NCBI GenBank assembly: GCA_041907025.1
Contig: JAYRIB010000019.1
Span: forward strand, 1-35,839
DNA: 35,839 nucleotides
Direction of reading: 5' to 3'
Source of the DNA: CAYPSN01 sp041907025
GTDB lineage: Bacteria > Patescibacteriota > Saccharimonadia > CAILAD01 > JADZBC01
Position numbers and translations under genes: made by a program. This document shows, one piece after another, positions 1-6,373 of the stretch. How positions within the stretch are numbered: the first letter of the stretch is position 1; every line of letters starts with the position of its first letter. Below the pieces are notes generated by a model that saw nothing but the letters and a program-made list of their open reading frames with translations, was not told the origin of the DNA and ran no database searches.

Positions 1-525
1 CACCTGACCTGGAACCCCGGCACGGCCGCCGCGACCAGCGTCAGCGCCATCTTCAACGGCCTCGAACCGACCATCAAGAAGATGATGGCCGAGAGCGTGA
101 TCACCACCAAGTCCAGCTTCGGCTTCGCCTTGGCGACGCCGGACATCGACCTCACCGAGGTCTGGGATGATCCGCGCAAGCTCATCGCCTTCGTGGCGTA
201 CTGGGGCCCCGAGGGGCCACGCTACGCCGCCAACGCCTGCCGCAAGCTCCGTCCGGCCGCCCGCGAGGGGGTCGACACCGAGATCCTGCGACGGGAGCGT
301 CCCGAGGTCTTCCGTGACGTCGTGGGGAGCATCGAGGGTGACACCAGCTTCCCCTGGGGCGACTTCCCCTGGGACGGTGCCGCCTATACCGAGGTCCAGG
401 GACGTCGCCTGCTCGGTGCCGTCAGTGCCCTCCCCAAGGAGGAAGACCCCATCGTCGCCCGGTTCATCACCGGTGTGATGGGCCACCTCATGTTCACCTC
501 CGACCAGCGGCTCACCACGAGCTGA
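1..525 (+). CDS. Hypothetical protein, 5' end cut by window, GC-rich orphan
   Basis: The frame is open from base 1 to a TGA at 523-525, so the first ATG visible (82) is probably internal and the gene starts outside the window. The visible part is about 174 residues. I do not recognise the family. It is soluble-looking, with no membrane segment, rich in Trp/Gly/Pro in the middle (WGDFPWDG) and with a charged central part. Base composition is striking: bases 181-240 contain 44 G+C of 60 by hand count, against 28 of 60 in bases 841-900 of the next gene, with third positions mostly C or G. That suggests acquisition from a GC-rich donor, or strong codon selection. It is followed by its own hairpin terminator, so it looks like a single-gene unit. 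No function can be assigned. Confidence 0.75.
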   Translation, partial: HLTWNPGTAAATSVSAIFNGLEPTIKKMMAESVITTKSSFGFALATPDIDLTEVWDDPRKLIAFVAYWGPEGPRYAANACRKLRPAAREGVDTEILRRERPEVFRDVVGSIEGDTSFPWGDFPWDGAAYTEVQGRRLLGAVSALPKEEDPIVARFITGVMGHLMFTSDQRLTTS

Positions 526-581
526 TCTGCCGGTCGTCAATCGCCCCAACGGGCCTGAAACCGTACCTAGTACGTGTGGAT

Positions 582-598
582 GGCCCCGAGGGGCTTTT
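582..598 (+). terminator. Rho-independent terminator of the first orphan gene
   Basis: GCCC/GGGC stem around a CGAG tetraloop, followed by TTTT. It lies 57 bases after the stop. Another small inverted repeat (GCCC-CAAC-GGGC) sits at 543-554. Confidence 0.75.
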
Positions 599-621
599 CC
601 ATATTTAGGTTCAGCTCTTTC

Positions 622-630
622 TGCTATTAT
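622..630 (+). promoter_or_regulatory. Extended -10 promoter of the VOC gene
   Basis: TGCTATTAT (TG + n + TATTAT) ends 6 bases before the ATG at 637, which puts the expected transcription start on or next to the start codon. The mRNA would be leaderless. No convincing -35 box. Confidence 0.6.
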
Positions 631-636
631 TAAGGG

Positions 637-1020
637 ATGAAGCCATTGTTTAAGAAAGTAGACTGCGTCCTAATTAAAGTTCCTAGCCTCGATGAGGCTC
701 TAGACTTCTACCAGAATAAGCTGGGTCACACACTGCGATGGAGAACCAGCACATCGGCCGCTGTGGCAATGGGTGACTCTACAGAGCTGGTTCTAAGTAC
801 TAACCAAGAATCCCAAACTGATCTTTTAGTTGAAAATGTGGTTGAGGCTGCTGACCTTTTTGTAACTAACGGCGGCAAGATAAAAGAAGGGCCAATTGAG
901 ATACCTGTTGGGAAGGTAGTGGTTGTAGAGGATCCGTTTGGTAACGAAATAATTCTAATTGATCTATCCAAGGGTCACTACCAGACTTCTATAGATGGTA
1001 ACGTTGTAGGAGTGGCCTAA
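637..1020 (+). CDS. VOC (glyoxalase/bleomycin-resistance fold) family protein
   Basis: 127 residues, the length of a single-module VOC protein. Two beta-alpha-beta-beta-beta modules are visible: residues 6-55 (VDCVLIKVPSLDEALDFYQ) and 62-112, ending in the classic VVVEDPFGNEIILID. Typical VOC enzymes bind a metal through His and Glu; here the position in strand 1 that usually holds His reads Asp/Cys, while the C-terminal Glu (GNEI) is kept, so the metal site looks incomplete. It may bind a ligand rather than catalyse. The last 15 residues extend beyond the fold. It stands alone between two GC-rich orphan genes, has ordinary composition, and is probably translated from a leaderless message. 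Substrate unknown. Confidence 0.85.
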   Translation: MKPLFKKVDCVLIKVPSLDEALDFYQNKLGHTLRWRTSTSAAVAMGDSTELVLSTNQESQTDLLVENVVEAADLFVTNGGKIKEGPIEIPVGKVVVVEDPFGNEIILIDLSKGHYQTSIDGNVVGVA

Positions 1021-1056
1021 ATCCCTCTGATTTCAGTGGCTACCACCCACGAAGTA

Positions 1057-1085
1057 TTGACTCTATAAAGCAATCATGCTATTAT
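1057..1085 (+). promoter_or_regulatory. Strong promoter of the 1137 gene
   Basis: -35 TTGACT at 1057-1062, a 17-base spacer, then TGC plus -10 TATTAT at 1080-1085. Expected start near 1092 gives a leader of about 45 bases with AGAGG before the ATG. Confidence 0.8.
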
Positions 1086-1136
1086 ATGCTTCTATTTCCG
1101 TAAGCTACCTTCTCACGAGAAACAGAGGTACCCATC

Positions 1137-1661
1137 ATGGCTGCGGCCACCAAAATCGACCACGCGGCAGGAACGTCGCTTCAGGAGTGGGCCATCGCCC
1201 ACGAACCCAGCGATGAGATGATCTTCAAGAGCGCCTACTGGGGCCAGATCAGGTTCATCCGCGACGTGCTGAGCCAGTTGTTCTACCCCAGCTCCTACGA
1301 GGAGTGGGAAGCCAACCCGGTCCACGTCATTGGCGAACACACCAGCAAGTCCATCAAGATGCCGGTCTTCAGCATCCTCGTCCCGGGGATCGTCGAGGTC
1401 CGGCTGCGTTACAACTGCTTCAACTGGGTGGTGAGCGTCAAGTCGGAGGAGCCGGTCAACATCGACTTCCTCGACCTCTTCGATGCGGAGGCAAAGCAGG
1501 AGCTGGTCTACGCCGAAGGGTTCGAGGCTCGCTGGGTCTTCCCTCCGTTCAGCGTCGATGATCAGGAGTTCAGCTTCTCCGTCGGCAGCGACTACATCCT
1601 CTACACCTTCTGCTGGATGCTCACGCGCCAGCTCGGGATCGGCGGCAACAAGCCCAGCTGA
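1137..1661 (+). CDS. Hypothetical GC-rich orphan protein, 174 aa
   Basis: ATG at 1137 follows AGAGG at 9-base spacing and a near-consensus promoter. The protein is 174 residues, acidic, rich in Phe/Trp/Tyr, with no signal peptide and no clear membrane helix. The middle (about 75-105) alternates hydrophobic residues as in beta strands, and the C-terminal third ends in an amphipathic or hydrophobic helix (SDYILYTFCWMLTRQLG). I do not recognise the family. Like the first gene, it has GC-rich third codon positions unlike the VOC gene between them. A 15-bp perfect inverted repeat follows. It forms a self-contained promoter-gene-terminator unit. Confidence 0.8.
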   Translation: MAAATKIDHAAGTSLQEWAIAHEPSDEMIFKSAYWGQIRFIRDVLSQLFYPSSYEEWEANPVHVIGEHTSKSIKMPVFSILVPGIVEVRLRYNCFNWVVSVKSEEPVNIDFLDLFDAEAKQELVYAEGFEARWVFPPFSVDDQEFSFSVGSDYILYTFCWMLTRQLGIGGNKPS

Positions 1662-1669
1662 CCCATCGC

Positions 1670-1720
1670 CCCCGTCCGGGCATCAACGCATTACATCAGT
1701 GTGAAGATGCCCGGACGGGG
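1670..1720 (+). terminator. 15-bp stem terminator-like hairpin
   Basis: Bases 1670-1684 pair perfectly with 1706-1720, leaving a 21-base loop. The downstream tract is only moderately T-rich (CCCTTCATTTCTCTT), so termination is likely but not certain. Confidence 0.7.
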
Positions 1721-1733
1721 CCCTTCATTTCTC

Positions 1734-1762
1734 TTGAATTCTTAGCACTAATCTGCTATCAT
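1734..1762 (+). promoter_or_regulatory. Promoter of the 1799 gene
   Basis: -35 TTGAAT at 1734-1739, 17-base spacer, TGC and -10 TATCAT at 1757-1762. Same architecture as the promoter at 1057-1085. Confidence 0.75.
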
Positions 1763-1798
1763 ATTGCTTCGCTCTCAACTACGTTCTAAGGGGGACAT

Positions 1799-2083
1799 TT
1801 GAGCGTTTTTTACAGGTTAATGTTGGCGCAGCAACAGGTGAAGCTGGTCAGCGATGACTTCAAGACTCGCGCAGTTGTCGTGCTGTTCTTCGGAGCCGGG
1901 CTTGTCATGATCCTTCTGTACATGTTCTTCAACCGCCCCAAGGTTGATGCGCACCTCAAGAAGATCGAACAAGATCCTGATCGTCTATCGAAGCGTCTCT
2001 GGAAGTTCTTCGATGACCACTTCGAGTGGCTTCCGGACGTCATCGGCCACAACCGGAGGACCAAGCATCAGGCTGACTCCTAG
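1799..2083 (+). CDS. Small single-pass membrane protein, hypothetical
   Basis: 94 residues starting at TTG 1799, chosen because AAGGGGG (1788-1794) lies just upstream and the promoter at 1734-1762 is correctly placed; the next in-frame ATG (1820) has no comparable ribosome site. One transmembrane helix at about residues 25-45 (VVVLFFGAGLVMILLYMFF). It is followed by a charged cytoplasmic-type tail with Lys/Asp/Glu-rich helices and two WxFFDDH-like aromatic patches (residues 67-80). Family unknown. It is the third orphan cassette in a row with private promoter and terminator. Positive charges lie on both sides of the helix, so topology is uncertain. Confidence 0.65.
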   Translation: MSVFYRLMLAQQQVKLVSDDFKTRAVVVLFFGAGLVMILLYMFFNRPKVDAHLKKIEQDPDRLSKRLWKFFDDHFEWLPDVIGHNRRTKHQADS

Positions 2084-2108
2084 TCGGCCACCAGCACCAA
2101 CCAACCAC

Positions 2109-2161
2109 CGCCGTTTCACTCACAAGAGAGGACTCACCTCCTCTCTCAGGGTGAAGCGGCG
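2109..2161 (+). terminator. Nested double hairpin after the 1799 gene
   Basis: Outer arms 2109-2119 and 2151-2161 pair over 11 bp (one G-U). Inside, AGAGAGGA (2125-2132) pairs with TCCTCTCT (2139-2146). No strong T run follows at once, but the bidirectional terminator at 2189-2222 lies just beyond. Confidence 0.55.
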
Positions 2162-2188
2162 CACCCATTTTAGGAATTATTCGGACTA

Positions 2189-2222
2189 AAAAAGAGCGCC
2201 CTACAATCGCGGCGCTCTTTTT
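2189..2222. terminator. Bidirectional terminator between convergent genes
   Basis: AAAAAGAGCGCC (2189-2200) pairs with GGCGCTCTTTTT (2211-2222) around a 10-base loop. The A and T runs allow it to work for both the plus-strand orphan and the minus-strand foldase gene. Confidence 0.9.
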
Positions 2223-2242
2223 GTGTGACCTGAATCTAAACC

Positions 2243-3352
2243 TTATGGTCGGAAGTACTGCTTAATCTTGGCCTTGGTTCGCTGAGCCTTGAGCCAGCTC
2301 TCTAAGTCCGTACCCTTGATCAAGATATGCGAGGCCTTTACTTGATCATCCTTCTTGTCCGTGACCTTGATGATGTGGTAGCCGTACTGAGTCTTTACAA
2401 TACCACTAACAGCGCCAGTTTCGAGCGCAAAGGCTGCTTGTTCAAACTCTGGTACCATCTGGCCTTTGCCAAAGAATCCTAAGTCACCGCCGTTAGAGGC
2501 ACTGCCGTCTTGCGAGTACTTCTTGGCTAGCTCGGCAAAGTCACCACCACCCTTAACTTGTTTTAGGATGTCCTCGGCCTGCTTCTGCGCGCCACCGTTT
2601 AGCGACGTGTCAGCTGCGATCTTCTCGCCCAGCTTCTTTTGCACGATGCTCTCACGTACCTTCTGGCGGAAGTCGTCTACCGTCCAGCCATACAGCTTCG
2701 TCAGCGTGGTCTTGACCTTGTCGATGCCACCAGCATTCTTGACCAGCTCATTGAACTCAGCATCAACTTCTTTATTAGTAACCACGATCTTATACTTCCT
2801 AGCAGCTTGTTCGGCCAACAAGTTGTCTTCTTGCTGCTTAATTAAGTCTTGCTTGAGCTGGGCAAGCTTCTTTTTGCCTTCCGCTGAGTTTAAGTCCTGA
2901 CCCTGCGAGGTATAGAACTTCTTTACGCTGGCGAGCTCGAACAAGTAGTCCTTGTAGCTCGTGGTGTTCCAAATAACGTTACCATTAACGCTAGATACTG
3001 GGTACGGCACAATGCTCGCCACAATACGCACGGCACGATTGGTTTGCTTGTACTTATAAATCGCTACACCAAAAGCGATAATGGATAGTAAGATGACTGC
3101 AGCTACTCCACCAGCAATCAAGCTAACGGTCTTCTTGCTTGGGCCGTTCTTGACGCCTAGCTTACTCAGTCGTTCCTGAAAGCTCTGCTGCTTAGCGCCT
3201 GACTCTGGCGTAGTGGCTTTGCTGTCGACTGAAGACTCTGGCTTACTCGGTTTAGCTGCTGGCTTTTTGCCATGAGTCGCCTTCGAACTCGCCTTATGCG
3301 CAGTCGCTTTAGCTGGTTTTTTATTCTGCTTAATGTCTGGATCTTGTGCCAT
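2243..3352 (-). CDS. Membrane-anchored SurA/PrsA-like foldase with parvulin domain
   Basis: 369 residues. The N-terminus (1-72) is Lys/Ala-rich and disordered, followed by one transmembrane helix (about 75-99) and an outward SurA-N-type helical domain (about 125-250). A parvulin-type peptidyl-prolyl isomerase core spans about 255-330, with GGDLGFFGKGQMVPEFE and GYHIIKV. The strand that normally opens a parvulin domain (ASHILI, with its active-site His) is missing before residue 255. It is present after the core, at 339-345, so the domain looks circularly permuted. The role is folding of exported proteins at the outer face of the membrane. Its own terminator is at 2189-2222; the bPH2 gene lies 51 bases upstream in the same direction and may be co-transcribed. 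A distant relative of its N-domain is in the giant protein at 22784-25972. Confidence 0.85.
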   Translation of the reverse strand: MAQDPDIKQNKKPAKATAHKASSKATHGKKPAAKPSKPESSVDSKATTPESGAKQQSFQERLSKLGVKNGPSKKTVSLIAGGVAAVILLSIIAFGVAIYKYKQTNRAVRIVASIVPYPVSSVNGNVIWNTTSYKDYLFELASVKKFYTSQGQDLNSAEGKKKLAQLKQDLIKQQEDNLLAEQAARKYKIVVTNKEVDAEFNELVKNAGGIDKVKTTLTKLYGWTVDDFRQKVRESIVQKKLGEKIAADTSLNGGAQKQAEDILKQVKGGGDFAELAKKYSQDGSASNGGDLGFFGKGQMVPEFEQAAFALETGAVSGIVKTQYGYHIIKVTDKKDDQVKASHILIKGTDLESWLKAQRTKAKIKQYFRP

Positions 3353-3403
3353 AATTGTGTACTTTACCCTCGTATTACTTCGTGTTATTTACATACCATA
3401 CTA

Positions 3404-3964
3404 TCACGAAACTGGTTCAGCTGTCGAACCATGTTTGTGTACAGCGGCGAGTATTTGCTGCTGAAACACCGCTGGATGGTGCACAAAATTAAGGTCCAGA
3501 TCACCTGACCCAGAGAGGGTCTGTACCCGCACATTGCCATAACCAAACACCGAGGCGTTAAAGCCGTTGATGTGATAATTAACGCTCTGGACGTTGTTGA
3601 GCGCCAGCTCTGACACCTGACGGTTAAAGAATCCACGTTGCTTGATCACAATCAGTCGGCTCGTGGTCAGGATGAATACACTATAGTACCAGCCTGCCCA
3701 CTGCCACAGGGCGTAGAGCAAGAAGGCCACAAAGCCAAGGAGCATGAAGTTAGTGGTAATACCAACAAGCCCCGTGGCGAAGTTGTTAGAGAGCGACCAC
3801 GGCAACATGACCAGTACAATCACTACCCCACCAATGATAATTTGGTGCCGCAAGGCGACGATGAATTGACGCACCACGGCCAACACCTTCTCATCATCGT
3901 GTTGACCTGGGAATTGGCGACTGTGTGACAAATCCCGCTTAACTGGTTTCTTAGTCTCTGCCAT
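3404..3964 (-). CDS. Membrane protein with bacterial PH (bPH2/DUF304-type) domain
   Basis: The start at 3964 (MAETKK) is chosen over an ATG 63 bases upstream because a good extended -10 sits at 3974-3982, leaving almost no leader; the longer reading would be untranscribed. 186 residues: a charged N-terminus, two hydrophobic helices (about residues 40-60 and 70-95), then a beta-rich domain with VFILTTSRLIVIKQRGFF and NVQSVNYHINGF, the usual signature of YdbS/YdbT-like bPH2 proteins. Such proteins are membrane-bound and of poorly known function, some linked to envelope stress or resistance to membrane-active compounds. The order of genes (bPH2, then foldase) suggests an envelope-related pair. 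Confidence 0.75.
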   Translation of the reverse strand: MAETKKPVKRDLSHSRQFPGQHDDEKVLAVVRQFIVALRHQIIIGGVVIVLVMLPWSLSNNFATGLVGITTNFMLLGFVAFLLYALWQWAGWYYSVFILTTSRLIVIKQRGFFNRQVSELALNNVQSVNYHINGFNASVFGYGNVRVQTLSGSGDLDLNFVHHPAVFQQQILAAVHKHGSTAEPVS

Positions 3965-3973
3965 AATGGCTCC

Positions 3974-3990
3974 ATTGTAGCAGTTTATGC
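3974..3990 (-). promoter_or_regulatory. Extended -10 promoter with upstream GCATAAA element
   Basis: Read on the minus strand: GCATAAA (3990-3984), one base, TGCTACAAT (3982-3974), then 9 bases to the ATG at 3964. Confidence 0.6.
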
Positions 3991-4027
3991 TTATAGTGTG
4001 CCAGGTATAATTGCCTAGATAGGACAA

Positions 4028-4056
4028 CCCGGTCTTCTCGTCATTGAGAAAACCGG
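4028..4056 (-). terminator. Terminator of the zinc-ribbon gene
   Basis: Minus-strand stem CCCGGTTTTCTC / GAGAAGACCGGG (12 bp, one G-U), followed by TTGTCCT. It begins 4 bases after the stop codon of the 4061-4582 gene. Confidence 0.7.
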
Positions 4057-4060
4057 GAGG

Positions 4061-4582
4061 CTACTCGCCTTCTGTCCGCGGTGGTCGCACGAGCTCAACT
4101 TCTGCCCTGCTGTTGGCTCGATACAGATACTCAGCGGGTATGTCGCGACTTGGCGCTGTCACATCGAGAGACTCTCGCTGTGCCGGGTACCGTTCAGACG
4201 GAACATCTGGCCAGGAGTAGCCGAGGTCGCCGTTGAACAGCTTCCAGCCCTTTCGGGAGACATATTTTCGATACATCTCCCGTGCAACACCGTCGGTTGA
4301 CGCCTGTACCCAATACGCTCGCAGCTGACCCCCAATATTACCCGTTACTTGGTAGTAATGAAGGTTCCTGGTTCTTGCTCCACCTGTACTGGGGTGCCGC
4401 CTGGCGGCAATCCGAGCCTCCTCTGGTGATGCGAATATTGGGCTTACGCCAATCTCTTTCGCGTCATCTCCGACGACGGCTGTCTCGTGATCGCGATATA
4501 GGGTCGCGCCACAACTCCCGCACGTACGCGCCACACCCCACTCCTTGAGAGGAACAGCGGCGCCGCAATTAATGCAGTACAT
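4061..4582 (-). CDS. Zinc-ribbon hypothetical protein, 173 aa
   Basis: Starts at 4582 (MYCINCGAAV) because AAGGAGG precedes this ATG at a good distance. An ATG at 4645 is rejected: it lies inside the -35 box at 4640-4645. A four-Cys zinc ribbon occupies residues 3-26 (CINC and CGSC pairs). The remainder contains a short helix with EEARIAARRH, a middle part rich in Tyr/Trp and Arg, and an acidic/Arg-rich C-terminus. The family beyond the ribbon is not recognised. Zinc ribbons of this kind often mediate nucleic-acid or protein contact, but nothing here decides that. It is a complete single-gene unit with consensus promoter and terminator, like the other orphans of this region. Confidence 0.75.
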   Translation of the reverse strand: MYCINCGAAVPLKEWGVARTCGSCGATLYRDHETAVVGDDAKEIGVSPIFASPEEARIAARRHPSTGGARTRNLHYYQVTGNIGGQLRAYWVQASTDGVAREMYRKYVSRKGWKLFNGDLGYSWPDVPSERYPAQRESLDVTAPSRDIPAEYLYRANSRAEVELVRPPRTEGE

Positions 4583-4616
4583 AGCTTCCTCCTTAGGGTA
4601 GGTTGCGGACGCCCTA

Positions 4617-4645
4617 AAAATACTACTCTTATGCTTGTTTGTCAA
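4617..4645 (-). promoter_or_regulatory. Promoter of the zinc-ribbon gene
   Basis: Minus strand: -35 TTGACA (4645-4640), 17-base spacer containing GCATAAG (4634-4628), -10 TATTTT (4622-4617). Confidence 0.75.
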
Positions 4646-4675
4646 GTGCCAAGCAGCTTTCGGCCACCTTATTAG

Positions 4676-4684
4676 TGCTATAAT
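4676..4684 (+). promoter_or_regulatory. Extended -10 promoter for the tRNA-Arg transcript
   Basis: Perfect TGCTATAAT; expected start near 4691. It diverges from the promoter at 4617-4645. No other promoter is visible closer to the tRNA, implying a leader of about 115 bases. Confidence 0.65.
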
Positions 4685-4693
4685 AAGCTCTTA

Positions 4694-4710
4694 GCCCTGG
4701 TAACTCAGTG
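4694..4710 (+). other. tRNA-like 5' fragment in the tRNA leader
   Basis: The 17 bases match the first 17 bases of the tRNA at 4807 with one mismatch (GGTAACTC against GGTAGCTC). Nothing beyond the D-arm is kept. A weak hairpin (GGCT/AGCC inside GGTA/TACC) and TTTTT at 4740-4744 follow, and GCGTCA (4746-4751) can pair with TGACGC (4784-4789). Confidence 0.45.
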
Positions 4711-4806
4711 CCAAGGCTGCCAAAGCCGTACCTAGCCCATTTTTAGCGTCAGACGCTCCTCCACTGAGCGAGGCAGCTATGCGTGACGCAAACACAACCA
4801 ACACAT

Positions 4807-4882
4807 GCCCTGGTAGCTCAGTGGATAGAGCGTCTCCGTCCTAAGGAGAGCGTCGGGGGTTCGATTCCCTCCCAGGGTACCA
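4807..4882 (+). tRNA. tRNA-Arg (anticodon CCU)
   Basis: 76 bases including an encoded CCA end. Acceptor GCCCTGG pairs with CCAGGGT (one G-U); D-arm GCTC/GAGC; anticodon stem TCTCC/GGAGA with loop GTCCTAA giving CCU, which reads AGG; T-arm GGGGG-TTCGATT-CCCTC. The discriminator base is A. All invariant positions checked by eye (T8, GG of the D-loop, TTCGA) are present. Confidence 0.95.
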
Positions 4883-4967
4883 TAATACAAATTCTAGCTG
4901 TTGCGTCGATATACTTTGTGATAAGGTAATCGTACATTCTCACCCACCTGGAGAGCGAGGACCTCAC

Positions 4968-5282
4968 ATGATAGAAATAAAGAAACCCACGTGCCTCGGC
5001 GACTTCGAGGTGCTCGTGGAGGGCATTCTGCGCACCGGCAAGCCCGCAATGATCAACTTCCACGTCATCAACCGAGAGGATGCAGTCCTGCGAGCCCTAG
5101 CACTCCTCGGCATACGCTTTGGGCGCGACCAGGCAATGCTTGAGGCACTTGTTGGCAATGCCGAATTGGTCGAGCCAGCAGAAGGTGTTACGTACGCGAT
5201 CAGGCAGGATGACGGCAGCTACATCTTCGCTGATCGGTTCGATCAACTCAAGTCGAGTGTGTATTCCCAAATGTGCGAGTAG
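4968..5282 (+). CDS. Hypothetical orphan protein, 104 aa
   Basis: ATG at 4968 follows GAGGACCTCAC, and a possible -10 TATACT lies at 4910-4915, just after the tRNA. The 104 residues start MIEIKKPT and look like a small soluble alpha/beta protein: a central Ala/Leu-rich helix (DAVLRALALLGIRFG), a second helix (QAMLEALVGNAELVE) and a C-terminal beta-like part (TYAIRQDDGSYIFADRF). No membrane segment, no recognised family. Codons are GC-rich compared with the housekeeping genes. A nested hairpin follows 26 bases after the stop, making another self-contained unit. Confidence 0.7.
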   Translation: MIEIKKPTCLGDFEVLVEGILRTGKPAMINFHVINREDAVLRALALLGIRFGRDQAMLEALVGNAELVEPAEGVTYAIRQDDGSYIFADRFDQLKSSVYSQMCE

Positions 5283-5307
5283 CACCAAGTGCATTGCGCT
5301 GCACTTC

Positions 5308-5353
5308 CCGCCTGGTGGGGACGATAAGATCGTCCTTAGCCGGGCGGTCTTTC
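5308..5353 (+). terminator. Nested double-hairpin terminator
   Basis: Outer arms CCGCCTGG (5308-5315) and CCGGGCGG (5340-5347) pair with one G-U; inner arms GGACGAT (5319-5325) and ATCGTCC (5329-5335). The tract TCTTTCGTTT follows. Confidence 0.75.
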
Positions 5354-5372
5354 GTTTATGTTCAGCTTAAGC

Positions 5373-5401
5373 TTGAATAACTGGTGATTTTATTCAATAA
5401 T
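5373..5401 (+). promoter_or_regulatory. Candidate promoter of the tiny membrane-protein operon
   Basis: -35 TTGAAT at 5373-5378, 17-base spacer, AATAAT at 5396-5401. An alternative -10 is TATGAT at 5416-5421. Confidence 0.45.
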
Positions 5402-5455
5402 CCTTTTATGTATCGTATGATCCGCATACGAGCACGCACCACCCTGGAGGAGACG

Positions 5456-5644
5456 TTGAAGACAGTCGACATTATCAGCTTGACACCCACTAGTGAACAC
5501 AAGCACGCAGATCAAGCTCGACCAAAGGAGGCCCGCTGTGGTGGTCTGAATACGACTGAACGTCTATTGGCTGCCTGCCTCGTGATCGGACCATATGCTC
5601 TGACATGGTTTGCCGCCTGGCTGTATTGGAGGACCCACCAATGA
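5456..5644 (+). CDS. Small single-pass membrane protein, first of three overlapping genes
   Basis: Start TTG 5456 is preferred because GGAGGAG (5446-5452) lies just before it. In-frame ATGs at 5408 and 5417 have no ribosome site, although 5408 could be read leaderless from the promoter at 5373-5401. With the TTG the protein has 62 residues: a polar, His/Lys-rich N-terminal half (SEHKHADQ, one Cys) and one C-terminal transmembrane helix (about 37-58: LLAACLVIGPYALTWFAAWLY) ending in RTHQ. Its stop overlaps the next ATG as ATGA, so the genes are probably translationally coupled. Family not recognised. Confidence 0.65.
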   Translation: MKTVDIISLTPTSEHKHADQARPKEARCGGLNTTERLLAACLVIGPYALTWFAAWLYWRTHQ

Positions 5645-5775
5645 AGCTCGATGCAGGAGACGCAGCCGGAGCCGTGGCTGCAATCGCGTTTCTTTACTAC
5701 TGCTGGCCAGCTCGAGCTGAGCGTCGGCGTAAGGCTCGGCGAAAGCGTCCCCAAGACAGCCAGGAGACAAAGTGA
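5641..5775 (+). CDS. 44-residue membrane peptide with strongly basic tail
   Basis: The ATG overlaps the stop of the previous gene by 4 bases (ATGA) and the TGA overlaps the next start (GTGA). 44 residues: acidic N-terminus (MKLDAGDAAG), a short hydrophobic segment (about 10-24, AGAVAAIAFLYYCW), then a tail packed with Arg/Lys (RAERRRKARRKR). By the positive-inside rule this predicts N-out, C-in topology. Length and layout recall holin-like or small accessory membrane subunits, but no homology is recognised. The double 4-base overlaps are strong evidence that this short frame is real. Confidence 0.65.
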   Translation: MKLDAGDAAGAVAAIAFLYYCWPARAERRRKARRKRPQDSQETK

Positions 5776-5867
5776 AGCCCGAGACGCCATCCCAACGTGC
5801 TGCGCCCCGAATTGGTCGGTTCATCGGCCTCATCATTGGAGCGCTACGCCGAAGCGCTAAGAAGTAG
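5772..5867 (+). CDS. 31-residue basic membrane peptide, third of the micro-operon
   Basis: GTG start overlapping the preceding TGA (GTGA); TAG stop at 5865-5867. 31 residues: a polar, Pro/Arg-containing N-terminus (about 1-16), a short hydrophobic stretch (FIGLIIGAL) and a basic end (RRSAKK). The pattern resembles a cationic amphipathic peptide. Evidence for translation is the overlap, the coupling to two similar genes, and the terminator that begins 41 bases later. Function unknown; a membrane-active peptide or a small subunit of a complex formed with the two upstream products is possible. Confidence 0.55.
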   Translation: MKPETPSQRAAPRIGRFIGLIIGALRRSAKK

Positions 5868-5907
5868 CGGGATTACGGCACAGGACCGGTCCCGCAGAAC
5901 ACCTACC

Positions 5908-5936
5908 AAAAAGCCCCGAGGTTACCCGGGGCTTTC
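5908..5936. terminator. Bidirectional terminator
   Basis: AAAGCCCCG pairs with CGGGGCTTT around GAGGTTACCC; the minus-strand reading ends GGGGCTTTTT. It separates the plus-strand micro-operon from the end of the mnmG-ndk-CYTH-NUDIX operon. Confidence 0.9.
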
Positions 5937-5947
5937 GTCGTTATTAC

Positions 5948-6373
5948 TTAGCTCCTCAGCCAATTCCTATATTGTTCTAGCTGCAAGCGTGTCATGGGGG
6001 TGAGATCATCACGGTTAAGCGCTGACTCAAGGTCATGCCACTCAAACTCTAGCACTCTGTCATACTCCGTGCGGCGTGGTTCACCTGCCTTCCAGACACA
6101 TTCAAAGGTTATGCCAACCCACTGCTCACTACCGTCCGGGCTCTGGCGTGCGTTATTCCCAATTATCTTCCCCGGCTCAACTTCTAGGCCAGTTTCTTCC
6201 ATTACTTCACGCTTAATAGCTTCCTCGAGCGACTCGCCAAATTCCACCAAACCACCGAACAATTCCCACTTGTAGTGCTGATCGCGCGCCTTTGGACCGC
6301 GCAAACCGAGGAGGAGTTTTCCATCCTTAATGATAATCGCCCCTACTCCAACTCTGAATAGCTTCTCCGTCAT
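5948..6373 (-). CDS. NUDIX hydrolase
   Basis: 141 residues, a standard single NUDIX domain. The NUDIX box is complete at about residues 41-63 (GLVEFGESLEEAIKREVMEE continuing TGL), with the REVMEE metal-binding glutamates. The N-terminal strand (VGVGAIIIKDGKLLLGLRG) and the sequence after the box (EWHDLESAL) resemble MutT/ADP-ribose-type pyrophosphatases cleaving a nucleoside diphosphate linked to another group; the exact substrate cannot be told. Its ATG overlaps the stop of the CYTH gene by one base (TAATG), so it is the last gene of the mnmG operon. Terminator at 5908-5936. Confidence 0.9.
   Translation of the reverse strand: MTEKLFRVGVGAIIIKDGKLLLGLRGPKARDQHYKWELFGGLVEFGESLEEAIKREVMEETGLEVEPGKIIGNNARQSPDGSEQWVGITFECVWKAGEPRRTEYDRVLEFEWHDLESALNRDDLTPMTRLQLEQYRNWLRS

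Noticed and set aside
4583..4645. ATG at 4645 as start of the zinc-ribbon gene
   Set aside because: It lies in the -35 hexamer of a consensus promoter, and the ATG at 4582 has a strong ribosome site.
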